A stretch of 64,000 nt of DNA, taken from contig NC_002967.9 of NCBI RefSeq assembly GCF_000008185.1, positions 1,736,001 through 1,800,000 of the forward strand, in the 5' to 3' direction. Source of the stretch: Treponema denticola ATCC 35405 (GTDB lineage: Bacteria > Spirochaetota > Spirochaetia > Treponematales > Treponemataceae). The notes beneath the pieces are model-generated. The model worked only from the letters and a program-made list of their open reading frames with translations. It searched no databases and was not told where the DNA came from. Positions within the stretch are counted from its first letter, which is position 1. Each line of letters opens with the position of its first letter. This document shows positions 1 through 9,896 of the stretch, piece after piece. The position numbers were made by a program, and so were the translations under genes.

Positions 1-704
1 TAGGTTCCGCCCTTAGCAACGGGGAAAAATGTATCCATTGTTCTCATCTTTGTAACCAAGGTTTCCGTCGGCTTTAAGCGTTCTGCATAACAGTCGATTG
101 CACGTTTTACAGGCCACTTAAAACTCATGGTAAGAGGTATTACGTTTCCTCTTTCGTCCGTAACCTCGGCTATTGTATCGTCTACTGTATAATCGCCTTC
201 AGGTTTTATAGATTTTAATTTATAAGTTCCATACATGTTAAAAGGAATCATGATACGATGGGTAAAACTGCCTTCAGGTACGGTTCCCAGCAAGTCTGCT
301 CGCTTTAATGTGTCTCCTTCTTTAGCAGAGGGAGTAAAGTGCCATTTTGCCGTGCGGGAAAGGGCATTTAAATAGATACCTCTTTCCAAAAAATAACCGG
401 CTTGTTCAGCGAGCTCAGGTAAGGGATTTTGCAGCCCGTCATAAACTTGGCCTAAAAGACCGGGGCCCAACTCTACCGAAAGAAGATCTCCGGTAAACTC
501 TACGATATCACCGACCTTTATTCCCTTTGTAATTTCAAATACTTGAAGCTGAGCTACTTCCCCCCTGATACGGATTACCTCGCTTTTTAGTTTTTTTGAA
601 CCAACCTCAACATAGCCTACCTCGTTAAGGGTAACCAAGCCTTCAAAAGAAACGCTTATCATGTTACCGTTAATACCGACTACTTTTCCTTTTGTTTTAG
701 TCAT
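1..704 (-). CDS. atpA: V-type ATP synthase subunit A, N-terminal part (runs off the window)
   Basis: Catalytic A subunit of a V/A-type rotary ATPase, which couples ATP to H+ or Na+ movement at the inner membrane. About 234 residues are visible. They start MTKTKGKVVGINGNMI, typical of the A-subunit beta-barrel, and end with FFPVAKGGT, the segment just before the family's P-loop, which lies off the window. The ATG at 704 has GGAG seven bases upstream. The gene is the first of its transcription unit here: apt lies upstream and ends in a hairpin. Subunit E, often next to A, is not adjacent. Assignment is firm; the rest of the operon cannot be seen. Confidence 0.9.
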   Translation of the reverse strand, partial: MTKTKGKVVGINGNMISVSFEGLVTLNEVGYVEVGSKKLKSEVIRIRGEVAQLQVFEITKGIKVGDIVEFTGDLLSVELGPGLLGQVYDGLQNPLPELAEQAGYFLERGIYLNALSRTAKWHFTPSAKEGDTLKRADLLGTVPEGSFTHRIMIPFNMYGTYKLKSIKPEGDYTVDDTIAEVTDERGNVIPLTMSFKWPVKRAIDCYAERLKPTETLVTKMRTMDTFFPVAKGGT

Positions 705-747
705 ATCATAACTCCAAATACGTATAATAAAGCATAAATCCTAAGTT

Positions 748-785
748 TAAAAGTTACTTTGTAAAAATTTACAAAGTAACTTTTA
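748..785 (-). terminator. 18-bp perfect inverted repeat after apt
   Basis: The arms 748-765 and 768-785 are exact reverse complements around an AA loop. The repeat sits between the apt stop and the atpA start, so it most simply ends apt transcription on the minus strand, where it is followed by a short T-rich stretch. The stem is very AT-rich, so a protein-binding role for atpA is an alternative. Confidence 0.6.
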
Positions 786-844
786 GATTTTATCATATAA
801 ATAAAAAATATGCAATAAAAAAATCAAAAATCTTAAAAATAGAA

Positions 845-1381
845 TTAAATTTTTTCGCTGTCATATTCTATGAGAGTCTTTACAGGCAAATCCCCGAGAA
901 CCTTGCTATAATTTAAAAAGGGTAAACCTACAACTCCGCAAAAACCTACAACTTTTGCCCCGCCCTCTTCTAAAATACTTCGGGCTGCATTTAAAGTTCC
1001 TCCTGTGGCAATCAGATCGTCTAAAAGAAGGACTTTTTGACCTTTTACTACATCGGTTTTGTGAACCTCAACAGATGCTTGTCCGTACTCAAGGTCATAC
1101 GAGGCAGAGTAAGTTTCTCCGGGGAGTTTTCCTTTCTTTCTAATTAAAATAAGAGGTATTCCCATTTTATAGGCAAAGGGAGCAGCAAATATAAAGCCTC
1201 TAGCCTCAATGGCGGCAACAGCATCTACCTTTTTATCCTTGTACATTTCCGTCATCTTATCAAGGCAATAGCTAAAAACTTCCGGATTAACCAAAATACC
1301 GGTAATATCATAAAAAAGGATTCCCTTTTTAGGGAAGTCCGGAACGCGTCTAATCGCAGCGTCAATTATTTTATCTTTCAT
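845..1381 (-). CDS. apt: adenine phosphoribosyltransferase
   Basis: Purine salvage enzyme that makes AMP from adenine and PRPP in the cytoplasm. The PRPP-binding motif VLLLDDLIATGGT is present, with AIEARGFIFAAP upstream, as in bacterial APRTs. I chose the ATG at 1381 (MKDKII), giving 178 residues, the usual family size. An in-frame TTG at 1417 would add 12 residues (TIAKIRCRLFI) that do not look like the family and overlap a promoter-like sequence. AAGG lies about 15 bases before the ATG, which is far for a ribosome-binding site. The gene stands alone, with a hairpin behind it. Confidence 0.93.
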   Translation of the reverse strand: MKDKIIDAAIRRVPDFPKKGILFYDITGILVNPEVFSYCLDKMTEMYKDKKVDAVAAIEARGFIFAAPFAYKMGIPLILIRKKGKLPGETYSASYDLEYGQASVEVHKTDVVKGQKVLLLDDLIATGGTLNAARSILEEGGAKVVGFCGVVGLPFLNYSKVLGDLPVKTLIEYDSEKI

Positions 1382-1388
1382 GATGAAC

Positions 1389-1417
1389 AGTCTACACCTT
1401 ATCTTTGCAATGGTCAA
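1389..1417 (-). promoter_or_regulatory. possible apt promoter giving a leaderless mRNA
   Basis: TTGACC (1417-1412) and TAGACT (1394-1389) are separated by exactly 17 bases. The -10 box ends seven bases before the apt ATG at 1381, so transcription would begin at or next to the start codon. This fits the weak ribosome-binding site. It is sequence-match evidence only. Confidence 0.35.
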
Positions 1418-1441
1418 TAGGAAGATATTATTTTATAAGTC

Positions 1442-4405
1442 TTACTCCGTATACATTTTGCAGATATCTCTTCCGCTTTCCTTAGCTTTATAAAGAGCAG
1501 AATCTGCAAAAGAAAGCATAGTTTCATATGAAAGCTCATTATTAGGAACGGAAGTATAAGCACCTAAACTGATAGTTAAGATCTTATCCTTTTCAGCCGA
1601 ATGTTCAATATTTAAATTTTTAATTTCAATACGGAGTTTTTCGGCTATCTTCATTGTTTCGGAGGCAGAGCTATTATAAAGCAGAACCAAGAATTCTTCT
1701 CCTCCGTATCTTCCTACAAAATCATATTTTGCTCTAAGTTTTTTTTGTAAGGTTTGAGCAACAGTTCTAAGAACATTATCTCCGGCCTGATGTCCATACA
1801 GGTCATTGTATTGTTTAAATAAATCTATATCTATCATTATCAATGATATCGGTTGTTTATTATCCAATCCCCTACGCCAAAGATCCTTACCCACTGTGTC
1901 CAACTGTCTTCTGTTCCCTACACCTGTTAATTCGTCAACCGTAGATAAAACCGTAAGCTGTTCATTTGCAGATATAAGGTCTTTTTGTTCTTGTTGAAGT
2001 TTTTTATTGGCAATCTTATATTGAAAGAGCCTATTAATCCTGCAAGCTAAAAAAGTTAAGCCTGCAAAAATTAAAATATAGACGGCTATCATCGGCGTCG
2101 AAAGCCAAAAAGGTTTTTCTATAATAAAAGTAAAAGATGTTGGTTCAGGATATGGATTTGAAATATCCTTTACTTTAAATGTATATTTTCCCGGTTTAAG
2201 ATTAGTATATTGTACATAATTTTTCATATTGGCATTAATCCAATTTTTATCAAAACCTTCGAGCATAAAAATGTAAGAAGGTCTTGAAAGAGGAGATAAA
2301 TCCATCGATGAAAACTCAAAGCTTATATTATTTTCGGAATACTTATATTTATAAGTTTTTTGAAGATCTATTTTAAATACCGGAGTCTGATTTCCGTTTA
2401 TACCTATAGTTCGTATTTTTACGGGAACCTCTTGTCTTTTAAACGATAAAAGATAGTTAATATCCATGCCTAAAACGCCTTCTTGTGTTCCCACAAAACA
2501 TTGATCTCCAATCATAATAGGAACTGTTGTAAATCGTCTTTCATGGTTATATAAAGTATAACTGTATATAATTTCAGTATCTTTATTAAATATTGTCATA
2601 CCTTTTATTGCAGTAACACATATGGAGTGATTATCCATATGGGTCATACCGATAATAAAGTTTGCGGGGAGCCCCTCATTTGCAGTATAATTTAACGCCT
2701 CTTTTTTTTCGGTATCGAATATGTTAATTCCTCCGTCACTTGTTCCAATCCACAATTTACCGGAAACATCTTGAAATAATGAGGTTATTCGGTCTGAAGA
2801 AATACCTTTTCTGTTATTTACATCGTATCGGTATATTGCGAATTCATCGGTTGAAGGCTTATACTCGGCAAGGCCCTTGTTGGTTCCTACCCAAAGTCTT
2901 TTATAAGAATCGATCAGCAGGCTAAAAACAAGATTGCTGCATATACTATTGGGATTTTTAGGATCATTTTTATATCGCTTAAGAATTCCGGATGAAGGTG
3001 AAAATTTAATAAGGCCTCCATCATAAGTACCTATCCATAAAAACTCGTTATCATCGCTTATGATATTGTATATAAGTCTTTCACCGTCTTCAATTATATT
3101 ATCATTGTATAGATTAACTCCAACAAAAGCATCCTTTTTTTTATCGTACTTACATAACCCAAGATCCGTACCAACCCATATATCCTCATTTTTATCTATG
3201 TAAAATTTAAATACGGAGTTGGAAATAATTTTAGATTCGGAATAACGATAGTATTTCTTTTTTCCTGTGCTTAAATCATAATAAGTTATACCGTTATTTA
3301 AAAGACTTATCCATAAGTTTCCGTTTTTATCCTTAGTCAAACCGGAAACCGAATTTTCTCTGCCGTCGATTTTATTTTCATGGGGCAATATTAGTTTTGA
3401 CCACATACGTTTAGTATCATATATGTTTACTCCGCCTCCGTTTGTGCCGACCCATAATGAGCCGTAAGTATCTACATATATCGAAAAAATAAAATCGTTT
3501 GAAAGATTATATGAACGCTGTTTTGAAGTATACTCGGTATAAGAATATGTATTTTTATCAAAACTTATTAAGCCGCCGCCCCAAGTTCCTATCAATAGTA
3601 CATTATCAGAAAATTCGTTTGATAGGCATGTTATTTTGTTGTTTGAAAATGAAAACAGGTCTCGTTTTCCGTTTTTAGGATCAATTCGAAATAGTCCGGT
3701 ATCCCAAACGGATACCCAATATATTCCGTCTTCTTCAAAAATATTATTAATAATTGAGTCAGTAACCGCACTATTTTTTTCAAAAAGCCTTGATCGTCGA
3801 AATCTTTTATTGGGCTCATCATATTCCCATAAGCCCTCATGTGTACATGCGTATATCCGCCCTTCAGAGTCTTCATAAATATGGGATATTCCGTTGTTTC
3901 CTATATAAAATTCGGAAGCTTGAGAAAATTTAACAACGGAACCGTCATCTTCATTTAGTATATACAAGCCGTCCAAGGTTCCGATCCATAAGCGGCCGTG
4001 AGAATCCCTTAAAAAGCAGAGAACAACCGAACTCGTCATATCAAAATGGGTAAAAGTTTCCGTGTCGACATTAAACCTTTCAACTCCGTAAAAAGTGCCT
4101 ATCCAAAACACATCGCTTCCGTTTTCTGCTTTTCTAGGGTCATTATAAAGACATTGAATTTGCGAAGACTGAATGGAATCTTTTGAAAAAGGAATATATT
4201 CGTAATTTTTATATTTAATACCGTCATAATATGCCAAACCTTCTTTAGTACCGAACCAAATCCGGCCGTATGAATCCTGCAAAATACCGGTAACAAATTT
4301 GGATGCAATGGATGAAGGCTGAGAGTAAAAAACAAGAACATCCTCATCAGAAAATAAATTAAAAGTAATCAAAATAAAAAATAAAAGAATTAGTTTCTTA
4401 TACAC
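1442..4405 (-). CDS. periplasmic beta-propeller sensor with cytoplasmic diguanylate cyclase
   Basis: Predicted membrane sensor that makes cyclic di-GMP. Order: signal peptide (about 1-20); many two-component-regulator propeller repeats with the recurring pattern LWIGT..GL (about 25-690); a Y_Y_Y-type domain (about 700-770, LKPGKYTFKVK); one membrane helix (about 775-800); a short coiled coil; and a GGDEF domain (about 827-987). The active-site motif is GGEEF (GRYGGEEFLVLL), so cyclase activity is expected. I do not see the RxxD inhibitory site at its usual place. Histidine kinase and receiver domains are absent: the propeller feeds straight into the cyclase. The ligand is unknown. It is transcribed alone. 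Confidence 0.88.
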   Translation of the reverse strand: MYKKLILLFFILITFNLFSDEDVLVFYSQPSSIASKFVTGILQDSYGRIWFGTKEGLAYYDGIKYKNYEYIPFSKDSIQSSQIQCLYNDPRKAENGSDVFWIGTFYGVERFNVDTETFTHFDMTSSVVLCFLRDSHGRLWIGTLDGLYILNEDDGSVVKFSQASEFYIGNNGISHIYEDSEGRIYACTHEGLWEYDEPNKRFRRSRLFEKNSAVTDSIINNIFEEDGIYWVSVWDTGLFRIDPKNGKRDLFSFSNNKITCLSNEFSDNVLLIGTWGGGLISFDKNTYSYTEYTSKQRSYNLSNDFIFSIYVDTYGSLWVGTNGGGVNIYDTKRMWSKLILPHENKIDGRENSVSGLTKDKNGNLWISLLNNGITYYDLSTGKKKYYRYSESKIISNSVFKFYIDKNEDIWVGTDLGLCKYDKKKDAFVGVNLYNDNIIEDGERLIYNIISDDNEFLWIGTYDGGLIKFSPSSGILKRYKNDPKNPNSICSNLVFSLLIDSYKRLWVGTNKGLAEYKPSTDEFAIYRYDVNNRKGISSDRITSLFQDVSGKLWIGTSDGGINIFDTEKKEALNYTANEGLPANFIIGMTHMDNHSICVTAIKGMTIFNKDTEIIYSYTLYNHERRFTTVPIMIGDQCFVGTQEGVLGMDINYLLSFKRQEVPVKIRTIGINGNQTPVFKIDLQKTYKYKYSENNISFEFSSMDLSPLSRPSYIFMLEGFDKNWINANMKNYVQYTNLKPGKYTFKVKDISNPYPEPTSFTFIIEKPFWLSTPMIAVYILIFAGLTFLACRINRLFQYKIANKKLQQEQKDLISANEQLTVLSTVDELTGVGNRRQLDTVGKDLWRRGLDNKQPISLIMIDIDLFKQYNDLYGHQAGDNVLRTVAQTLQKKLRAKYDFVGRYGGEEFLVLLYNSSASETMKIAEKLRIEIKNLNIEHSAEKDKILTISLGAYTSVPNNELSYETMLSFADSALYKAKESGRDICKMYTE

Positions 4406-4503
4406 ATCCGAAATCCCTTATATCAAACACCAATACACCACCTAAAAAGTCTAAAACATTAAATAGAAAAAGTCAACTGCTTATTAATGGAACCATTACA
4501 TAT

Positions 4504-5853
4504 TTATTGACTAATGTTAAATCCCATCCTTTTTAGATCTTCCAAAAAGGATGGATAACTTATATCAAAACACTCTGCGTTTTTTAGGGTAAATACAGTC
4601 CCATCTTTATCATCAATACCAAAGCCTATAATGGTAAGCATCATAGCTATGCGGTGATCTTTATGAGAATCAACCGAGGCGGGGCTTAGGTTTTTACCTG
4701 CGTTTCCTATTATATGTAAAACATCCCTTCCCTCCGTAATATCGGCTCCAAGTTTTTTTAATTCTGAGGAAATTACGGAAAGTCTGTCACACTCTTTATA
4801 ACGGCAGATTTCTATATTTTTTAAAATGGTTTCGCCTTTTGCAAAACAGGCTATCGCCGAAAGAGCCGGAACTGCATCGGGAATATCGGAACAGTCAAAG
4901 GTTCCGCCCTTTAAACTTGAAGGAAAAATTTTAAGGGTTTGCGATTTCTCCTCAAAGCGGATATCCGCATTCATCTCTTTTAAGACCTTTACTATCCTCG
5001 CATCTCCTTGAACATCATTTATATCTATATTCTTTATGCTGATAGTTGAAGCCGTAATCAGGGCTAAGGCAATGGGAAAGGCAGCACTAGACCAGTCGGC
5101 CGGAATGCCTGCCGAAAAACCTAAAATTTTTTGACTTTCTATAATTTTAAAAGTTTTAAAATCGTCCGAAACATCAAATTTAATACCGCAAGTTTTAAGC
5201 CAATGAAGGGTCATTTTTAAGTAGGGAAGCTCCCCTGCTCTTTTTAAATTTATTTGTAAAGGAAAATCGAGTAAGCCGGCTCCAAGCAGGAGGCCGCTTA
5301 CAACCTGTGAAAAATCCCCCTCAAGACAGAGCGTTTTTCCTTTAAGGTTTTTAATTGAAGATGAGCCGGGTAAAACCCGTATGGGAGCCTTTTCAAAACC
5401 GTCAAGAAATTCGTATTTTAAACCGAGCTCCTCATAAATTTCGATTAAAGGCTTCGCGGGACGCTTTAAAATAGATGAATCTCCGGTTAAAATAAAATCG
5501 GAAGACATTAAAGAAAGAATGGAACCTAAAAAGTAAAAAAGAGTGCCGGAATTTCCCGCATCTATTTTTATCTGCTTTTGTTTTTCGATTCTTTTTTTTA
5601 AGCCTTCTTTCGGCGGAAAAACAATTATATCGGCAGAGGATATGTTTTTTTGTTCTATTTTAAATTTTACGCCTAAGGATTCAAATACCGATACAGCCGT
5701 TTTAGTGTCTCCGCTCATCAGAAGATTTTTTATTTGGGAAGGACCTTCAGCAAATGTAGCCAAAACAAGAGCCCTCATTGAATGACTCTTTGAAGGAGGT
5801 ACTTCAATGGGCATGGGAGATACGGGTTTTGATTTTTTAATCTTTAAAATCAT
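4504..5853 (-). CDS. aroA: 3-phosphoshikimate 1-carboxyvinyltransferase (EPSP synthase)
   Basis: Sixth step of the shikimate pathway, joining PEP and shikimate-3-phosphate. Family landmarks are in order: PPSKSHSMRALVLATF near the N-terminus, SGDTKTAVSVF, the glycine-rich GNSGTLFYFLG, KECDRLSVISSEL and the C-terminal HKDHRIAMM. At 449 residues it is slightly longer than the usual 430 or so. The start overlaps the stop of the upstream TPR gene as ATGA, implying translational coupling; no separate ribosome-binding site is needed. No other shikimate gene is adjacent. Confidence 0.95.
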   Translation of the reverse strand: MILKIKKSKPVSPMPIEVPPSKSHSMRALVLATFAEGPSQIKNLLMSGDTKTAVSVFESLGVKFKIEQKNISSADIIVFPPKEGLKKRIEKQKQIKIDAGNSGTLFYFLGSILSLMSSDFILTGDSSILKRPAKPLIEIYEELGLKYEFLDGFEKAPIRVLPGSSSIKNLKGKTLCLEGDFSQVVSGLLLGAGLLDFPLQINLKRAGELPYLKMTLHWLKTCGIKFDVSDDFKTFKIIESQKILGFSAGIPADWSSAAFPIALALITASTISIKNIDINDVQGDARIVKVLKEMNADIRFEEKSQTLKIFPSSLKGGTFDCSDIPDAVPALSAIACFAKGETILKNIEICRYKECDRLSVISSELKKLGADITEGRDVLHIIGNAGKNLSPASVDSHKDHRIAMMLTIIGFGIDDKDGTVFTLKNAECFDISYPSFLEDLKRMGFNISQ

Positions 5854-8132
5854 TTTTTTAAAAGAGCTTTAAGTTCCTTTAGGCGTTCTTGATCTTCACA
5901 GTTTGTTAAGAGCTTTATAGTTTCCTTGGCCTTTTCTTTACGATTTGTCTGAATATAAAGGTTTGTAAGATCGAATAAAAGCTCTTCGCTTTCGCCGAAT
6001 TCTTCGATGGCTTGTCTTAAGCTGACTTCTGCACGGGCATGGTCTCCTTTTTTTACTGCAAGAAGGGAAATAAGCCTGTATATTCTTTCCGTAGGTTCTA
6101 TATCCATAGCCTTAACCAAAAGGCCGTCAGCATCATTTAGATAGCCTATCTTTATGGAGTTTTCTGCCTTATCGGTTAGAAGAACGGGATCTACGGGTTT
6201 AAGCTTTAAGGCCTTTTGATACCAAATATCGGCTTCATCATATTGCTCATCAAAGAACAAGGCATTTGCATAAATATGGAATGCCTCTGCCCTATTTCTT
6301 TCTGCAGCCAAATCGGCGGTTCCCGCCTCGATGTCAAAAAGAGGTGCACATTCTTTTAAACGGCCTTGAAGACGCATAATCTCAACATAGTTTTCCAAAA
6401 TAACTATCTCGTCGGGGAGCATCTTTCGGGCCTTTTCAATTTCGATTTGAGCGTCAAAAAAGGCATCTTCATCGATTGCACAAAGAGCTTTTAAATTAAA
6501 AATCCAGCCGTTATTAGGTTCAAGGGCTTCAGCTTCCGAAAGAGGAACAGAGCAGTCTTCCCCTATTAAATACAGGGCCTCCGCCAAGCGAAAATGATAA
6601 AGCCCGTGTTCAGGCCCAAGCTTACAAGCCTTTTTAAAGAATTTGACGGCTTCCTCAGGTTTTTCATCATGAATAAGAAGGCCGTACAAATACCATATTG
6701 TAGAATCACTCGTCTTTGCATCACATAGTTTTTTAAAATTAAGCTTAGCTTCCCATTTATTGTCTACAGCATAATAGAATTTACCGCTTAAGGCCCAGGT
6801 ACGCTCATCCTCAGGAGCAATACGCTCAAGGGCGTTTATTACATTGGCCATTTCGTTATATTCTTCGGAAGCCAAAAAAAGTTTCCCCGCCTCAGTATAG
6901 GCTTCTACAGCCTCAGCTGTTTTTCCGGCAAGATTTAGCTCGTTTGCTTCATTGTACTTTAATAAGCCCTGATCCGGTTTTAACTCAAAGGCCTTTGCAT
7001 AAAAGGCGGCCGATTTTTCATGTTTCCCTTGGGAATTTAAAAAATGCCCCTTTAAAGAGCAAAGCAAGACCGACTTTTCAATTTCATCATTCGGAATATC
7101 TTTGAGAATATCTCCCAATTTTTTCATATTGCCGGATTGATAGTATAGGCCGGCAAGCTCGGCCATTATTTCATAATTATCGTGTTCAATATCGAGGGCA
7201 TGTAAAAATTCTTTTTCAGCTTCTTCATTTAAATGCTGGGCAAAATATATTCTTCCGGCTAAAATGTGATCCTGAATGCCGGGCTCACGGAGTTTCCATG
7301 CCTGTTTTATTTGGTAGATGGCGGCAACATATTGCCCCATAGCATAATAGGTTGAAGCAAGGTTAATATAGGCTTCAGGAGAAATTGCATCAGGATTATT
7401 GGCGGCAGAATCGGTATTTTCTACAAGAAGGGGCTGAGAGATAATTTTAAACTCGTTTAAGTAAAATTTTACCTTAGGATAGGTTTCCCAGTTCTGCCCT
7501 GCAAAGCCGATTTTTCCGGCAGCCTGAACAATATCGGACTCGAATTTACCTAACCAAGTATTGTTTACAAGAACCGTTATACTTGTTCCCGCACAGATTA
7601 ATTTTATTTTAAATTTTGAACTATCGATATCGGTCAAGGGCTTTGTCCAGCCTAGGATGGGCATGGGAGTAGAATTAACAACAGCCTCAAGTCTTATCCA
7701 TCCCTTGTCGGAAATAAGAAGCGAATAAAAGGCCTTATCGCTTATGTGTCTAAAGACAAATCCTGCAGCACAATAGCCCGCACTTGTATTTTCTTCAGGA
7801 AAGAAGTTATCGGTAAAAACAGGCAGCTCAATTTCGGCATCAAGAACAAAGTCCTTATATCTAAATAAGGGGTTTAGGGCCCAAGCGTAAAGATGTTTAC
7901 GCTTTAGCTCCAAAGAATAGGAATGCTTACCGTCAAGGTTTTCTTCAAACAAGGATTGATACCCGTCTCCCGTTTCTTCAATAAAACGAGCTTTTTCCTT
8001 TTTAGAAAAATCGGCTTCCCATATTTCTTCTTTTATTTCTTCCGTGTCTATTACCGACTGAGCTTTTTTACTCTCATACTTTTTTAGAATCTTGTTCTTA
8101 AAATAAGAAAAATATAATTTAAGTCTTTCCAT
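5850..8132 (-). CDS. large TPR protein with N-terminal jelly-roll-like region
   Basis: A 760-residue protein without a signal peptide or membrane helix, so probably cytoplasmic. Residues about 60-235 are beta-rich and resemble a concanavalin-like jelly-roll (for example GKIGFAGQNWETYPKVKFYLNEF, split here across strands). Residues about 250-755 are serial 34-residue TPR units (EAYINLASTYYAMGQYVAAIYQ, KPDQGLLKYNEANELNLAGK). It is probably a scaffold or adaptor. It overlaps aroA by four bases, but I see no functional link to it. The start at 8132 has no clear ribosome-binding site. Fold calls are by eye. Confidence 0.75.
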   Translation of the reverse strand: MERLKLYFSYFKNKILKKYESKKAQSVIDTEEIKEEIWEADFSKKEKARFIEETGDGYQSLFEENLDGKHSYSLELKRKHLYAWALNPLFRYKDFVLDAEIELPVFTDNFFPEENTSAGYCAAGFVFRHISDKAFYSLLISDKGWIRLEAVVNSTPMPILGWTKPLTDIDSSKFKIKLICAGTSITVLVNNTWLGKFESDIVQAAGKIGFAGQNWETYPKVKFYLNEFKIISQPLLVENTDSAANNPDAISPEAYINLASTYYAMGQYVAAIYQIKQAWKLREPGIQDHILAGRIYFAQHLNEEAEKEFLHALDIEHDNYEIMAELAGLYYQSGNMKKLGDILKDIPNDEIEKSVLLCSLKGHFLNSQGKHEKSAAFYAKAFELKPDQGLLKYNEANELNLAGKTAEAVEAYTEAGKLFLASEEYNEMANVINALERIAPEDERTWALSGKFYYAVDNKWEAKLNFKKLCDAKTSDSTIWYLYGLLIHDEKPEEAVKFFKKACKLGPEHGLYHFRLAEALYLIGEDCSVPLSEAEALEPNNGWIFNLKALCAIDEDAFFDAQIEIEKARKMLPDEIVILENYVEIMRLQGRLKECAPLFDIEAGTADLAAERNRAEAFHIYANALFFDEQYDEADIWYQKALKLKPVDPVLLTDKAENSIKIGYLNDADGLLVKAMDIEPTERIYRLISLLAVKKGDHARAEVSLRQAIEEFGESEELLFDLTNLYIQTNRKEKAKETIKLLTNCEDQERLKELKALLKK

Positions 8133-8180
8133 AATATTTTAAAAGATTACAAAAAAAACGCGTTTTAGTCTAGCAGGTAA

Positions 8181-9881
8181 TTACAATTCAATACTTGCAA
8201 TTTTATTTTCTGCATATATTCCATAGGGCTTAATCAAAATCGCAAAGACGGCTGCAGGTATACCGCAAAAATAGATTAAGATAAGCCAAAAATAGGAATT
8301 CATAGTGAAAAATACTACAACAGCAGAGAGAGCCAATATAATCATATTAAAAAACATAATAAAAAGCACATTTGTATTTTGCTTCATAGCCGCAACAGGA
8401 TTATCCCAATGAAGTTTAGGATGGGCAGTATCCAAAAATAAAGAAACAAGGTTTACAAGGGCCGAAAAGCAAAGAGCTACCAGAGACGATAAAACTATAT
8501 GAAGAAGGCCGAATTTAAATACAAAGCCTGCAAACCCCACGCCTATTACTATGGCAAAAAGAGCAAAAATCATAGCATGGGCTAATTTGGCATACATATA
8601 AACCGCAATATTAACCGGTAAACTCTTTATAAAAGGAATAAATTTTGCATCTCTTGAAAGAGCCGTATCTGCGATGTTGGTCATTGAACCTAAAAAGCCT
8701 GCTGCAAGGCCTGTAATTACAAAGCCTGCATTTCCCTGCATAAAATCGATTATATTGGGAGGAATATTATTTAAGTTTAATCCCTTTGCAATACTTATAA
8801 CAATCAACAAGATAGGCATAAAGATAATGGAAAAAGGGCCGTTTAAAAGATAAACGGGAGTACGGTTCATCATTCTAAATTCCCTTTTTACATAAGCAAT
8901 AAAGGGAGATGATTTTTTTATGTTTTTATGTAAAAAACTTGAAACCTGCTTTGCTTCCAGTTTTTTTATACTTTTTTCGTTAAAGCCTATTAAGCTTTCC
9001 GTATAAAGTTTTGACATAAATCCTATAACCAAGGCCGGAAGAGCTGCACAAAAAGCAATCAACAATAGGATATATAAAAAGCTTAAAACAGAAGAAGGTT
9101 CACTTAAAATATAACCTACAAGTTTTACCGGCGGGTAGAATGACCCGAAATTTTGAAAGGCGGCAGCTTTGGATTCAACCATTTTATAAAGAGCTTCAGG
9201 ATCGGAACCCGAAGACGATTGAATTATATAATTAAAACCTAAGGCAAGAGCCATACCTAAAATTCCGTTTAAGGCCATTATAACGTTTTTATTTTTAAAA
9301 ACTCGAGTAAAACGCATAATAAGGATATTAAAAAAATAACATACGGAAATCATAGGCAGAGGAATTACAAGAGCACAGATGACAGCCGATATATAAAACA
9401 TAAAGGGCGGAGATTCCATATACCCGTAAATTCCCATTAAAACTGCAAAAAAAGCAAAAGAGGTAATAATCGAATTAAGGCTGTTTGCAAAAAACTTTGA
9501 TGCAAACAAGGTACGCGGCTTAATGGGCATAGACAAAAACTGTTCTTCAATTTCGCCTATGTAGTAGGTAGAAATAGTAAGCATGGACCCGAATAAAAGA
9601 CTAATAAAAGAGATCAGAAGTGCCGTTACTTCAAAAAGAATGCTTATATTGTTTACGGCCTTTGCCGTTCCGTATAGACCGAAAATCAAAAAACCGAAAA
9701 TAAATAAAAATTCCGCAAAAACAAATAAAAAGAGGATTACCATTCCCAACATCTTAGCCTTGGAATTTTTTGTTACGGTTTGATCACCCTTCTTTTTTCT
9801 TTTTTGAATTTGAGCCTTAAAATTTTTAAAGTTAAAAACAGAAGCCAAATAAATTTTAACCAATCTAAAAAAAACTTTCAT
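8181..9881 (-). CDS. ABC-type exporter membrane subunit
   Basis: A 566-residue integral membrane protein with roughly a dozen hydrophobic stretches spread over its length (for example AKMLGMVILFLFVFAEFLFI), in the style of ABC-2 permeases with a duplicated six-helix body. It begins 15 bases after the ATPase gene and shares its strand, so the two form a transporter. The cytoplasmic N-terminus is basic (QIQKRKKKGDQ). The substrate cannot be read from sequence. AGAGAG lies about 10 bases before the ATG. Confidence 0.82.
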   Translation of the reverse strand: MKVFFRLVKIYLASVFNFKNFKAQIQKRKKKGDQTVTKNSKAKMLGMVILFLFVFAEFLFIFGFLIFGLYGTAKAVNNISILFEVTALLISFISLLFGSMLTISTYYIGEIEEQFLSMPIKPRTLFASKFFANSLNSIITSFAFFAVLMGIYGYMESPPFMFYISAVICALVIPLPMISVCYFFNILIMRFTRVFKNKNVIMALNGILGMALALGFNYIIQSSSGSDPEALYKMVESKAAAFQNFGSFYPPVKLVGYILSEPSSVLSFLYILLLIAFCAALPALVIGFMSKLYTESLIGFNEKSIKKLEAKQVSSFLHKNIKKSSPFIAYVKREFRMMNRTPVYLLNGPFSIIFMPILLIVISIAKGLNLNNIPPNIIDFMQGNAGFVITGLAAGFLGSMTNIADTALSRDAKFIPFIKSLPVNIAVYMYAKLAHAMIFALFAIVIGVGFAGFVFKFGLLHIVLSSLVALCFSALVNLVSLFLDTAHPKLHWDNPVAAMKQNTNVLFIMFFNMIILALSAVVVFFTMNSYFWLILIYFCGIPAAVFAILIKPYGIYAENKIASIEL

Positions 9882-9896
9882 AATTTTTAACTCTCT

